Assembly: GCA_017849455.1 (NCBI GenBank)
Contig: JAFIGX010000013.1
Span: 1-64,000 of the forward strand
Reading direction: 5' to 3'
DNA: 64,000 nucleotides
DNA from: Pseudobacter sp.
Lineage (GTDB): Bacteria; Bacteroidota; Bacteroidia; Chitinophagales; Chitinophagaceae
The notes beneath the pieces were generated by a model, which saw only the letters and a program-made list of their open reading frames with translations, made no database searches and was not told the origin of the DNA. The position numbers were made by a program, and so were the translations under genes. Shown one piece after another: positions 1 through 9,007 of the stretch. The number at the start of each line of letters is the position of its first letter. Within the stretch, counting starts at the first letter, position 1.

Positions 1-1930
1 GTGCAATGCCGTTGAATGTGCCGTCCCATTTACGGGTCCAGTCGTTGGTATGGAATACCAACTGACCATAACGGTTATAAACATTGAATTCCAGGTCCGT
101 TGCCTTGTAGGCATTGAGAGGGTACAAATAATCATTGAGCCCGTCATTATTGGGGGTAAATGCATTGGGCACCGCAATGATACAGGTATTGACCGTTTTC
201 ACCTGGTGTTTCACCGTATCCAGGCAATGATGATCATTCTCTACTATCAGTTGCACCGTGTACAACAGTGTACGGCCTACCGTTATCTTTGGATATGATT
301 TGGGCGCCGGTTGTTGCAGAGAGCCGGAAGTGCCGTCGCCGAAATCCCATTTCCAATCGATGATCTTGCCGATGCTTTTATCCGTGAACACGGCCTTGTC
401 TTCCGGGCACAATACATCCGGGTAAGCAAATTCGGCCTTCAGCTCATTATCGAGATTGAGGATCACGGAGGAGGTGGCGGAACAGACCCCGTTCGAAACG
501 ATCAGGCTGATCTTCTTGGGACCGAAACTATGAAAAACGAAGCGGTCGCTTTGCAGGCTGCTGCTGCCTTCTGTATCGAATGCCCAGGCCCATTGATTGA
601 CGCCGTTGCGGCCATCATGGCTCACCGCTACTGTATCCCATGTACAACTATATAGCAACTGGTAGCTGAAATCGGCATTCACGGTATCCTTTGCAATAAA
701 ACTGATGGTGGAGCCGGCCGGTGTTTCCTGTCCGCATTCATCGATGAGGGTATTGCCGTCGGAGCCTCTTACCAGTCTAACCTGGTAGGTGCCGCCGGTT
801 TGTATAGGGGCCGATAAATGTACTTTGATGATCCTGGTGCCGCCATTCACGCAGGTGGCGTCGGCAGCAGATACAGTAACAGGCGTAGGGCCTGTCACGA
901 TGAAATCGCTCCCATTGGCGGCGATGGAATTGCAGAGGATATTCTTCCTGAAAACAAGCTCCAATGTGTTGGGAGCGCATTTCACAGGTGTAATGCTATC
1001 CATCGGTGTCGGCTGGATAGGCGCCACAGTGAAGCCGATATTGTCGCCCACCGGAATTGCCCTGTTGCAATTATCGAGCAGTGTATTGCCATCTGTCCCA
1101 TTCTTCATGGTAAGCGTATAATTGCCGGGAGGAAGCGGATTGCTCATGGTGAGTACCACTTCATTCATATCGAAACTGTTGCTGCAACCGGTGCCGGAAG
1201 CTGATACGATATTCGCAACAGCAGGCGATAAACTAAAATCGCTGGCATTGACAGCAAGGCTGCTGCATTTCATTTTCTTGTTGAGTGTAACGGTAACGCT
1301 TACTCCGCCGCAGCCTGCAGTTGCTTTGTCGAGGGCTGGTAGTTTGGGATCGGTGATCACGGCCGTGCCTCCACCGAACGAGAGGCTGTATCCGCTTTGT
1401 GAGTTTGTAAAGTGGCTTACCAGGAGCAGGTATTCATGCCCCTGTATCAGCGTTGGCATAGCGGCAAAAGATGGAAGGTTCTGTGCCGGGTCTGAAGCGC
1501 ATTGGATATAATTGACGCCAGAAGCATTGGCGCCGGTAACTCCATAAGTACCGGCCCAGTTGCCGGTAACGATGAGGGAAGCATCGGTGAACACATCATC
1601 GGGATTTTTACCGGTGATGTCGTATAGCATCCAGTCGTAATCATCGCCCAGATCTTTTGGGGTGATGAGGAATCCAAGCGTGCCGGCAGTATAACAGGTG
1701 AAGCGATACCAGAAAGGGTTTTTATCGGCATAGGCCGCACCTCCTCCGGCGCAACCGGGAACGATCAGGGAATGTGTACTACAGATCGGAACATTGACCT
1801 GGTCGAAGGTCGACGTACCGCATACCGGAAAGGCAGTGGATGGAGTTTGCCCCAGGGTAGTACAGGTCTGCGCAACTACCCGGTCAGCGGATATGAAAAT
1901 CACCAACAGCCAAACAAGTCCTCTTAGCAT
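1..1930 (-). CDS. T9SS-secreted PKD / CHU_C-domain surface protein (3' end cut off by window)
   Basis: The frame is open from an ATG at 1930 to the window edge (643 codons, no stop), so the C-terminus is missing. The N-terminus is a signal peptide of about 20 residues ending in VVAQ. The middle holds repeated immunoglobulin-like segments. At least one PKD domain is visible near residue 550 (motif WKWDFGDGTSG). The visible end carries the start of the gliding-motility C-terminal domain (PNAFTPNNDGLND, then VYNRYGQLVF and WDGTFNG), which is the type B sorting signal for type IX secretion. By family this is a large secreted or cell-surface adhesin-like protein. Only about 30-40 residues should lie beyond the edge. 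Substrate and partner are unknown. Confidence 0.85.
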   Translation of the reverse strand, partial: MLRGLVWLLVIFISADRVVAQTCTTLGQTPSTAFPVCGTSTFDQVNVPICSTHSLIVPGCAGGGAAYADKNPFWYRFTCYTAGTLGFLITPKDLGDDYDWMLYDITGKNPDDVFTDASLIVTGNWAGTYGVTGANASGVNYIQCASDPAQNLPSFAAMPTLIQGHEYLLLVSHFTNSQSGYSLSFGGGTAVITDPKLPALDKATAGCGGVSVTVTLNKKMKCSSLAVNASDFSLSPAVANIVSASGTGCSNSFDMNEVVLTMSNPLPPGNYTLTMKNGTDGNTLLDNCNRAIPVGDNIGFTVAPIQPTPMDSITPVKCAPNTLELVFRKNILCNSIAANGSDFIVTGPTPVTVSAADATCVNGGTRIIKVHLSAPIQTGGTYQVRLVRGSDGNTLIDECGQETPAGSTISFIAKDTVNADFSYQLLYSCTWDTVAVSHDGRNGVNQWAWAFDTEGSSSLQSDRFVFHSFGPKKISLIVSNGVCSATSSVILNLDNELKAEFAYPDVLCPEDKAVFTDKSIGKIIDWKWDFGDGTSGSLQQPAPKSYPKITVGRTLLYTVQLIVENDHHCLDTVKHQVKTVNTCIIAVPNAFTPNNDGLNDYLYPLNAYKATDLEFNVYNRYGQLVFHTNDWTRKWDGTFNGIA

Positions 1931-2017
1931 ACAAGCATTGACCTGTAAAAATACGGCATCGTTGCAGAACTATGAAATAAACAATATGATAATACGAGAT
2001 CGGATGTATTGCTGCAT

Positions 2018-2644
2018 TTACATACTTCCCTTGATCCTGGTGGAAGCGCGGCGAAGGTCTATCCTTCCACGGGAGCCTGAGCCTTCCTTATTGCTGAAAA
2101 ATTTACCACTGATATGAATGATGCCATTTTCATTTGCGATCTCCAGGATGGTATATCCCATGAAATTATGTTTTGCAGAGCCGGGCTCGTAATGGAGTTT
2201 GTACAGTCCTTCCCAGAAAAAACATAGATATTGTTTCCTGGAGACCTTGTCGATAGTAATATTGGCAATGACACTTTTGGTAGAACTATGTTTACAATAT
2301 GTATAGACCGTGACCGATGTAAAATCCTGCACGACCTCGAGAACAAAAGACTTAGTGCGCTCCCCCTCACGAATGATCTTCCCGATATATCTTCCACCAA
2401 TATTGAGCGGTACCGGAAAAAGATCATGATTGTCCTGTATAAAGGTGACGCGCCAACCTATATTTTTAATAAGGAACCATACAGAGGTTTGTAGAAGATT
2501 GAACAGGCCGATATGTATCAGTATCTCTCCTACCTGTTTCCAGGTAACAGCTTGTTCTACCAATAATACCGAAGCGAAAAGCAGGATGCTGGTGATCGAA
2601 ACTACTGCGATGATCGTTGAAGCCTTAAATTGAATCGGTTGCAT
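2018..2644 (-). CDS. Cap15-like protein: two TM helices plus beta-barrel cyclic-nucleotide effector domain (orphan)
   Basis: 208 aa. Two hydrophobic helices lie at about residues 8-27 and 42-60. A beta-rich domain follows (about 75-200). Its motif order is that of the SMODS-associated 2TM beta-strand-rich effector family (Cap15): VVQDFTSVTV, then a Ser-rich strand, YKLHYE, HNFMGYTILEI, ISGKFFSNK and GRIDLRR. In that family the barrel binds a cyclic dinucleotide made by a CD-NTase, and the protein then disrupts the inner membrane during phage infection (CBASS). No CD-NTase, Cap2/Cap3 or other CBASS gene is recognisable in this window, so it is either an orphan or does another job. The assignment is by eye from length, topology and motif spacing. 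A profile search (Pfam PF18153 or structure prediction) would settle it. Confidence 0.6.
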   Translation of the reverse strand: MQPIQFKASTIIAVVSITSILLFASVLLVEQAVTWKQVGEILIHIGLFNLLQTSVWFLIKNIGWRVTFIQDNHDLFPVPLNIGGRYIGKIIREGERTKSFVLEVVQDFTSVTVYTYCKHSSTKSVIANITIDKVSRKQYLCFFWEGLYKLHYEPGSAKHNFMGYTILEIANENGIIHISGKFFSNKEGSGSRGRIDLRRASTRIKGSM

Positions 2645-2655
2645 ATTTAATTGAA

Positions 2656-2686
2656 TTTTGCGGGATCCTGTGAGCAGATATGTTTC
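2656..2686 (+). promoter_or_regulatory. Possible Bacteroidota-type promoter
   Basis: A TTTTG at 2656-2660 and a TATGTTTC at 2679-2686 are 18 bases apart. They match the Bacteroidota TTTG / TAnnTTTG pattern except for the last base of the -7 element. The site faces a hairpin-plus-T-run terminator 200 bases downstream. The pair is short, so a chance match is possible. Confidence 0.3.
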
Positions 2687-2692
2687 CGTAGG

Positions 2693-2918
2693 GAGACGAA
2701 TAATAGTTTTTCATTTCGGGAATTCTCCAAAATAAAAATGCCAACTGCATATATTTTTTTTGCCATACAAGTTGGTTCACGTACCTTAACTATCAATGGC
2801 CGATCGAAGCGCAGACCGCGTCTGCACCCGGTCGTAGCCGAAAGGGTTGCTATCATGGACGACAATTTATGATCAGCCCATATCTGACCAGAAACGATGA
2901 CAGCGTTTCTGGTTTTTT
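2693..2918 (+). ncRNA. Candidate small RNA or very small gene between the Cap15-like gene and fecR
   Basis: The stretch lies between a promoter-like pair (2656-2686) and a strong intrinsic terminator (2888-2918). It is not explained by either neighbouring gene. It contains a short GC-rich hairpin (GCAGAC..GTCTGC near 2813). A 44-codon reading frame, from an ATG at 2738 to 2872, ends 15 bases before the terminator. A 72-codon frame on the other strand (2865-2647) ends two bases before the Cap15-like start. Neither peptide resembles a family I know. A short untranslated RNA or a tiny peptide gene are both possible. Confidence 0.3.
2888..2918 (+). terminator. Intrinsic terminator
   Basis: Perfect 9-bp stem (CCAGAAACG / CGTTTCTGG) with a 7-base loop, followed by six T. 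It points in the + direction, although no annotated + gene lies upstream. It is the main reason to suspect a + transcript here. A second weaker hairpin (2991-3018, stem GAGAAATACC, loop CGGA) lies just beyond the 3' end of the minus-strand fecR gene. Confidence 0.65.
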
Positions 2919-3057
2919 GTGCTAACCATTATTAAAAAATGAATACTCCGTTTTTTTATCTGCTGTTTTGTTACATCAATAGATGATCAGGAGAGAAATA
3001 CCCGGAGGTATTTCTCTTTTAATGATGAAGGATAAGGCCAATGGTGAGGCAATATTT

Positions 3058-4251
3058 TTATGGTTTGGATTTGGGCTTCGCGATTATCCTGTTACCATTC
3101 TTCTCAAATTCTACTATTTTCATCGAGTTCAACACTTTCAGTACTGTTTCGATCGGAAGACTTTTTGAAAGTGATATTGCTTCAATATGGCTGGTATCCC
3201 TGACCCTGATATCAGGCTGCAGACCATACCAGCGGGCTATTTGTTTTACAACTGTTTCGATGGTGTCGTTGGTAAAAAGAAAGTTCCCATCTTTCCAGGC
3301 AACAAATTTATCCGGATTGATATTTTCATTGACTGTTGCCCGGCCGGTATCAAAAAAGACCACTTGTTGCCTGGGAAGGATGGTCTTCGATTCCTGTCCA
3401 TCGGTCACTTTTACCACTCCCTGCACGAGTGTTGTGGTTACAATATTGTCATCGGTGTATGCTGCCACATTAAAATGCGTGCCCAACACTTCAATCGTCG
3501 CTTTCTGTGCGTGGACAAAAAAAGGGGTCTGTCCTTTCCTGCTCACTTCAAAATAACCCTCCCCACTGAGGTCTACCGACCTGCCTGAATTACTAAAAAT
3601 TGTGGGATATCTCAAAGCCGATTGAGCGTTTACCCATACCCTGGAGCCATCGGGAAATACAAGCAGCCGTTTATCCTGCCTTCCGAGCTTCAGTATATTC
3701 ATGAAATTCTCCGCTTTCGCAGCGCTTTCTTCTTGAAGGACCCTGTAATTGATCATAGAATCCTGTTTTATGATCTCTACATTTCCCTGCCTGGCAATGA
3801 CCCCGTTATTGGCACTGTCGAGTTTTATGGTCGTCCCATCCGCTAATGTTAACCCGATCCTTGCATCGACCATCTGTTTCTGGGCATCCGTTGTTATTTC
3901 CTGCGTTCTTTTATTCCAGGGAATGGTCAGCACAAGTGTAACGATACCTAACAAGCCCAGCAGAACGGCAGCAGCTTTCAGGTACATATACCTGTTATTC
4001 CTGTGCAAAGGGTGAGCAGCCCTGTCTTCCAATGCTTTTTCGATCTTCGATCGCCCGCGTTCTTTATTGACAGCATGGATCTCCTGTAATCCTTTCAGCA
4101 ACTGCTTTTCATTGGTGAGACTTTCAAACAATGAATTATTTTCTTTAGTGGCGGATTTCCAGGCAAAAAGTTCTTCTCTTTCTGTGTCTGTCAGCCCGTC
4201 ATTCAGGTATTTGACGATCAGCTCCACTATCCTTGTATTACTTTTTTTCAT
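3058..4251 (-). CDS. FecR-family anti-sigma factor
   Basis: 397 aa from the ATG at 4251, which overlaps the TGA of the sigma gene by four bases (ATGA), a sign of translational coupling. A longer frame reaches 4329 but runs inside the sigma gene. An N-terminal sigma-binding region (1-75) is followed by one TM helix near 95-115 (AAVLLGLLGIVTLVLTI). The periplasmic FecR domain (about 165-280, motif FPDGSRVWVNAQSALRYP) and the C-terminal DUF4974 region (YGLQPDIRV) come next. The family relays an outer-membrane receptor signal to the partner sigma factor. No SusC/TonB receptor follows here, unlike the other two full fecR genes in the window. Confidence 0.9.
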   Translation of the reverse strand: MKKSNTRIVELIVKYLNDGLTDTEREELFAWKSATKENNSLFESLTNEKQLLKGLQEIHAVNKERGRSKIEKALEDRAAHPLHRNNRYMYLKAAAVLLGLLGIVTLVLTIPWNKRTQEITTDAQKQMVDARIGLTLADGTTIKLDSANNGVIARQGNVEIIKQDSMINYRVLQEESAAKAENFMNILKLGRQDKRLLVFPDGSRVWVNAQSALRYPTIFSNSGRSVDLSGEGYFEVSRKGQTPFFVHAQKATIEVLGTHFNVAAYTDDNIVTTTLVQGVVKVTDGQESKTILPRQQVVFFDTGRATVNENINPDKFVAWKDGNFLFTNDTIETVVKQIARWYGLQPDIRVRDTSHIEAISLSKSLPIETVLKVLNSMKIVEFEKNGNRIIAKPKSKP

Positions 4252-4856
4252 AAACTTGATTGAGTGAAATAAAGAATAGAGGGAACGGTCAGAAAGATCT
4301 TTTTCAGAAACATCGTCCTCAATAAGCAAAATGCAAGCAATTTATACCATCCTACCTTTACCAGTGGCATATTCAGCAGACAGGCGATCTGCCTATTATC
4401 CAGCTTGTCAAAAAGCGATAATTTATACACCTCCCTGCATGGGGAAGGAAGGCTGTCGATCTCGGAATATATACTGTGCCACAACAATACTTCCGTTTGT
4501 AGTTCTTCCAGGTTGATCTTCTCATTCCGCGCACGCTGCTCCCTGCCCGCTTCTTTGCCTCCATTCAGCACGGCCTGTGTGATGAGATAGTTGGTACAAT
4601 CCAGTCCTACCGTATCGAATAAATATTGTCTTACCTCATGAATAGATTTAAAAGCAGTTTTCTTTTCGAGTAGGTTTACATAACAATCCACTACGAATTT
4701 CTCGGCCATGATCGATTGCGTGCCGATCACTCTTTGTGCAAAAACAACCAGCGGTGAATAAAATTCATCGAAATACAATAAGGGATCATTGACCTTATTC
4801 TTCTTTAATTGAAACAAACTACCGATCCACATTTTTTTGGTTTCATAGACACTCAT
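4248..4856 (-). CDS. ECF-type RNA polymerase sigma-70 factor (divergent)
   Basis: 202 aa. Region 2 is recognisable but weak (FDEFYSPLVVFAQRVIG near residues 29-45). The region 4 helix-turn-helix is near 140-175 (LPSPCREVYKLSLFDKLDNRQIACLLN). The C-terminal stretch is hydrophobic (FLKKIFLTVPSILYFT), as in many Bacteroidota FecI-like factors. It is translationally coupled to the downstream fecR. The usual region 2 acidic motif (DAEDIV) is replaced by SIMAEKFV, so promoter recognition or activity may be altered. Confidence 0.8.
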   Translation of the reverse strand: MSVYETKKMWIGSLFQLKKNKVNDPLLYFDEFYSPLVVFAQRVIGTQSIMAEKFVVDCYVNLLEKKTAFKSIHEVRQYLFDTVGLDCTNYLITQAVLNGGKEAGREQRARNEKINLEELQTEVLLWHSIYSEIDSLPSPCREVYKLSLFDKLDNRQIACLLNMPLVKVGWYKLLAFCLLRTMFLKKIFLTVPSILYFTQSSL

Positions 4857-4896
4857 AATGCGCGTTTTGATTGTACATTGTTTATTCCAGGCCGGG

Positions 4897-5214
4897 TCAA
4901 AGGGGTTGAAGGTACCTGGTAATTCTTATAACGCTGCTGGATGACCTGTCCGGATGCTTAACCACGGAAGCCACGTCTGCTCTCATTACCGCCAGTCTTG
5001 CCTGGACCTGCGCCCAGCCTCTGCTCTTGTTTACCCTGTGAATTTGACAAAGCCCGTCATATAATTTTTCTGTATCGATACATTTCATGAAAAATTCAAA
5101 GTTGATCGCCGAGTCTGAAACCCAATTGGTCAATGTAACATTCTCTTCTTCTGTAAGCTCATGACGCAGGTGTTTCAGGATCAGGGCAGAAACTTCCTGA
5201 TGATGTTCAATCAT
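4897..5214 (-). pseudogene. Truncated FecR-like protein (N-terminal sigma-binding part only)
   Basis: 105 aa. Residues 5-75 match the N-terminus of the neighbouring FecR in order and spacing (ILKHLRHELTEEE.. and ..LCQIHRVNKSRGWAQVQARL against LKGLQEIHAVNKERGR). The TM helix, FecR domain and DUF4974 part are absent, and the next gene begins only 40 bases later. It may be a decayed anti-sigma gene. It could also be a working cytoplasmic sigma-binding module that sits between two sigma genes. The reading frame is intact and has a normal start, so the pseudogene label is tentative. Confidence 0.55.
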
Positions 5215-5402
5215 AACTAAGCAAGTATAAGGTTAATGGTATTGATCGGCTCCGGATGAATGAGTATCCTGAAGCCACATATATAAAGCAAATGGGAGGA
5301 AGAAAATCACTACAAAAAATGAGGAATTTTATTGCAACATTGTTTCATAAATTAGAGGGGCGAGTCAGCCCATCATTATCAACCTTTTGTATGTAGCCGG
5401 CA

Positions 5403-5978
5403 TCAGTCCCCCTCATGGGAATTCAGGTAATCTCTGAGCAAATTGCCCAGTGATCCTGACTTTAATTTTTCTGCGGCCCTTTTCAATTGAGCATCGACCG
5501 CCGACCGGCTGATGCCAAGTGAAGCAGCGATCTCGTTGGGCCTCATCTGCTCGATGACGGCCATTTTAAAGATCTTTTCTTCACCAGGGGAAAGCTTCCC
5601 GATCAGGCTGTACATGATCCTGGAAATATCGATCCGCCATTCGATCCATTCGGTCTTATTGCCGGCAACCGGGGTTCGTCTCCTCAACAATCTCAATATT
5701 TTTCTGTGAAACTCGGTTGCTCCCATTAGATTGAGGCAGGTATGCTTTGTTGCCTCTGTCATATAGCCTTTGAAATGTTGCTCATCCCTGAAGCATTTCC
5801 CGGAACTCAAAAGCTTCATAAAAATGTCGGCCACTATATCTTCTGCATCATGAAGATTGTTGAGGAATGCCTTTGCGTAATTAACGAATTGTGGATAATA
5901 CCTGTTGAATATAAGATCAAAGGATTCCTTATCCCCATGCCGGAATGCTTTCTCGAATTGTTCTTCGGTAATGACCAT
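5403..5978 (-). CDS. ECF-type RNA polymerase sigma-70 factor
   Basis: 191 aa with a clear region 2 (residues 8-75: FDLIFNRYYPQFVNYAKAFL, HDAEDIVADIFMKLL). A good region 4 helix-turn-helix (about 128-178) includes LSPGEEKIFKMAVIEQ and PNEIAASLGISRSAVDAQLK. It is the better-preserved of the two sigma genes in this cluster and precedes the truncated FecR by 188 bases. By position its anti-sigma partner would be the truncated FecR. The gap between them (5215-5402) shows no other gene. Confidence 0.9.
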   Translation of the reverse strand: MVITEEQFEKAFRHGDKESFDLIFNRYYPQFVNYAKAFLNNLHDAEDIVADIFMKLLSSGKCFRDEQHFKGYMTEATKHTCLNLMGATEFHRKILRLLRRRTPVAGNKTEWIEWRIDISRIMYSLIGKLSPGEEKIFKMAVIEQMRPNEIAASLGISRSAVDAQLKRAAEKLKSGSLGNLLRDYLNSHEGD

Positions 5979-6283
5979 TTTACACGTATTGAACGCGGTG
6001 ATAGAGGAAGCTTACATACCAGTCGCTCATGGGGAATAAGGATAAGGCTGTTAGTAACTAAATATAATATACGAAAACTATCAGCTTGTCAACAATAATT
6101 CCTCAAAAATATCTATCCATAAGAATAAAACGATGTATTGACAATAGTCAAGCGATCATCTACCGCATACTGAATGAACGATTACACCCGGAATAGGAAA
6201 ACCTATCCGGGTGTAAAACAGAAATTTAATTGTGGAATGGTTAAATCTGTTTGATGTACGTGTTTTGTGCGAACCACTGAATA
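5979..6283. other. Intergenic region with one hairpin
   Basis: About 300 bases without a gene, between the sigma gene start (5978) and the permease stop (6284). At 6182-6216 an inverted repeat (TTACACCCGG / CCGGGTGTAA with extended stem and an AAAA loop) lies just past the permease. It is the likely transcript end of that gene, although no strong T-run follows. Nothing else is recognised. Confidence 0.6.
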
Positions 6284-8701
6284 TTACTCCGTTCGCAAGC
6301 TCTTTACCGGGTTGGCCACCGCTGCCCTGATGGCCTGTGTGCTGATCGTGATCAGCGCGATCAGCAAAGCCAGTACGCCTGCCGCAGCGAATACCCACCA
6401 ACTGATCCCTACCCTGTATTCGAATCCACGCAACCAGCTATGCATCGTCCACCAGGCAATGGGAAATGCAATGATCGCTGATATGCTTACCAGCTTGAGG
6501 AAGTCTTTGGTCAGTAACCCGGTAATACCGGGCACACTGGCGCCAAGCACTTTCCGGATACCGATCTCTTTGGTCCTTCGCTCTGCGGTATAGGCGGCAA
6601 GACCAAATAAACCCAGGCAGGATATGATAATAGTCAGCATAGCGAATACACGCGAGAGACGGCTCATCAGCATTTCACTGGTGAAAAGGGCATTGAACTG
6701 GTCATCTACGAATACATATTCGAAAGGATAGGCAGGATTATATTTGTGCATGACGCCTCCGATAGCGGCCAGCGCTTTTTCCAGGCCATCGGTTGGTTTG
6801 ATCCGCACGTACATCCGGTCCGTCGCCTGCGGAATGGGATAGAATACTACAGGGTCCGGCTTTCCATACATATTGCCATACATGTAATCCTTCACTACGC
6901 CTACTATATTCAGGTGGTAGGGAGTTCCGTTCGTGTCGCCGGGCAGCAACAATGCCTTTCCTACCGGATCGTCTTTGCCCAAGAGTTTCCCCATCGATTC
7001 AGTGACCACTACATTGAATATCCCGTTGGGGTCCTTAGGTCTGAAATCAGGTCCCATCTCTATGGCATCAGTCGATCTGAAGTCGCGGCCGGATATCAAC
7101 TGCATAGCAGAAGTGGCAATAAATTCGTAGCTCACCAATCTTTGGGAGACCAGTATCTGGCTACCGGGGTCTTTGCCTGCCCAGCTTAAACCAGTGGTAT
7201 TGTTCCCGGCGTAGATCGTTCCGTGGTCGGCCAGTGCCGTGTTCTCCACGTAACCCGTATTCAGGAGGTCTTGTTTCAAAGATGCATAATGGCCGATCAA
7301 AGCATTGCGCATTTCGATCTGCACCAGGTTTTCTTTCCTGAAACCAAGGTTCCTGTCCTTCACATGCTGTAATTGCTGGTAGATGATGATAGTCCCGATG
7401 ATCAGTATGATCGAAACAGTGAACTGTAATACTACCAGCCCTTTCCGGATGAAGGCCGCGCTGCCTGTTTTCAGCTTCACTCCTTTTAGTACGAATACAG
7501 GATTGAACGACGACAGGTAAAGAGCCGGATAACTACCTGCCACCAGTCCGGAGATCAGGGCTATACCGGCCAGCACCAGCAGGTGCACCGGCTGACCGAA
7601 CCCGGCCGAAAGATTTTTTTGCACCAGGAAATTGAAAGCAGGCAACACCAGTGTGATCAGCACCACGGCAAATAGAGCCGCGAGCGTCGACATGAATATT
7701 GCTTCTCCGATGAACTGGCCTATCAGGCGTTTTTTTCCAGCGCCCAGTACTTTTCTTACACCCACTTCGCGGGCACGTTTCTCGCTGCGTGCCGTCGCCA
7801 GGTTCATGAAGTTGATACAGGCGATCGTAAGGATCACCCAGGCTATCACGGAGAATAAACGTACATATTCGATGCGGCCACCACCAGTGGATTTACCATT
7901 TTCAAACTGATCGTATAGTCGCCAGTTGGACATCCCAAATAAGAATAACCCGTTGTCGTTGTCCGTTTGTTTTGTTTTCATGAAAGCCGACAATTGCTTA
8001 TCGACAGTTACTTCTTTGGCCGGCGATGTCAGCTCCACATAAGTATTGATACAGGAATTCCCCCATTTCCTGGCCCCGGGATTTTGATCATAAAAGATCT
8101 TGAAGGGAGAAAGCCATTCGAACCGGAGACTCGAATTTTCCGGCAGGTCTTTCAATACACCGGTTATCACATACTCCTGTTTGTTGTCGACCAGGATAGT
8201 CTTGCCCAATACCTGCCGTTCATTCCCAAAAAATTTGCGGGCTGCCTGCTCGGTGATCACCAGGGAATAAAGGTCTTTGAAAGCGTCCCGTGCATTGCCC
8301 TGGACAAAGAGAAGGGTGAACATAGTGAAAAAGGAAGGATCGACATATCTGCCGGAGGCATACACAGGTTTGTCACCTGAATTGAACAGGATCGAAGTAG
8401 TTCCTTCCGTGGCGCGGCATGACTGGCCAATACCGGGGACCTCAGCCTGTAATGCAGGCCCCAATAAACAAGGAGTGGATGAATGCGTAAATATCCTGCC
8501 ATCGAGTTTCGAATTGGTGAGGATGAGATAGAGCCGGTCTTTCTTGCCATGGAACCGATCGTAGTGCATTTCATCTTCTACCCATAAAAAGATCAGCCCG
8601 GCACAGGTAATACCTATGGCCAGGCCGATCATATTCAAGAAACTATGGGACCTGTTTTTCCATAGATTACGGAACATTGTCTTGAGGTATTGGTTGAACA
8701 T
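6284..8701 (-). CDS. MacB/FtsX-type ABC transporter permease
   Basis: 805 aa from the ATG at 8701 (MFNQYLKTMFRNLWKNR), the usual start of this family. A further in-frame ATG at 8734 adds 11 residues and cannot be excluded. Architecture: TM helix at about 20-42, periplasmic MacB-PCD domain (about 50-260), FtsX domain with three TM helices (about 285-420, motif REVGVRKVLGAGKKRLIGQF), second periplasmic domain, second FtsX domain (about 670-800, motif KEIGIRKVLGASV). Such permeases pair with a separate ATPase and move or extract lipids, peptides or drugs. No ATPase gene adjoins it, which is common for this expanded Bacteroidota group. Substrate unknown. Confidence 0.9.
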   Translation of the reverse strand: MFNQYLKTMFRNLWKNRSHSFLNMIGLAIGITCAGLIFLWVEDEMHYDRFHGKKDRLYLILTNSKLDGRIFTHSSTPCLLGPALQAEVPGIGQSCRATEGTTSILFNSGDKPVYASGRYVDPSFFTMFTLLFVQGNARDAFKDLYSLVITEQAARKFFGNERQVLGKTILVDNKQEYVITGVLKDLPENSSLRFEWLSPFKIFYDQNPGARKWGNSCINTYVELTSPAKEVTVDKQLSAFMKTKQTDNDNGLFLFGMSNWRLYDQFENGKSTGGGRIEYVRLFSVIAWVILTIACINFMNLATARSEKRAREVGVRKVLGAGKKRLIGQFIGEAIFMSTLAALFAVVLITLVLPAFNFLVQKNLSAGFGQPVHLLVLAGIALISGLVAGSYPALYLSSFNPVFVLKGVKLKTGSAAFIRKGLVVLQFTVSIILIIGTIIIYQQLQHVKDRNLGFRKENLVQIEMRNALIGHYASLKQDLLNTGYVENTALADHGTIYAGNNTTGLSWAGKDPGSQILVSQRLVSYEFIATSAMQLISGRDFRSTDAIEMGPDFRPKDPNGIFNVVVTESMGKLLGKDDPVGKALLLPGDTNGTPYHLNIVGVVKDYMYGNMYGKPDPVVFYPIPQATDRMYVRIKPTDGLEKALAAIGGVMHKYNPAYPFEYVFVDDQFNALFTSEMLMSRLSRVFAMLTIIISCLGLFGLAAYTAERRTKEIGIRKVLGASVPGITGLLTKDFLKLVSISAIIAFPIAWWTMHSWLRGFEYRVGISWWVFAAAGVLALLIALITISTQAIRAAVANPVKSLRTE

Positions 8702-9007
8702 ATCCAAACGATTGATACTGTTGCAAGATCGCATGGGTATCCTGCCAAGACAATGCCATTCGTTTATTTTCTGAAAACCAATCGAATAGAAATCTCATGC
8801 CAGAAGGAAATGTCCGCTTTTGATACGGTTTGTGTTCATGGCTGTTACAATATATCTAATTGTATTTGCAAAAAAAGCTGCCCGAAGGCTTTCGGGGCAG
8901 CTCGCTGAGTTCAGAGCTACTAATCATTTACATGCAGATTTCTCATGCGTGAGCAAGGATAGGGCAATGGTCATGATAGTGCAAGTGAGGCGGCGCGTAT
9001 ACTGTCT
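8702..9007. other. Intergenic region upstream of the permease
   Basis: About 300 bases between the permease start and the stop of the small HTH-like gene. It holds the terminator at 8870-8902. I see no gene or clear promoter in the rest. Confidence 0.5.
8870..8902 (-). terminator. Intrinsic terminator of the small HTH-like gene
   Basis: Read on the minus strand, an AGCTGCCC..GGGCAGCT stem with a GAAAGCCTTC top is followed by a run of seven T. It lies 106 bases past the stop of the gene at 9008-9289 and separates that gene from the permease. Confidence 0.75.

Noticed and set aside
4252..4329. Longer start of the FecR gene
   Set aside because: It lies inside the sigma gene. The ATG at 4251 overlapping the TGA fits translational coupling and family length.
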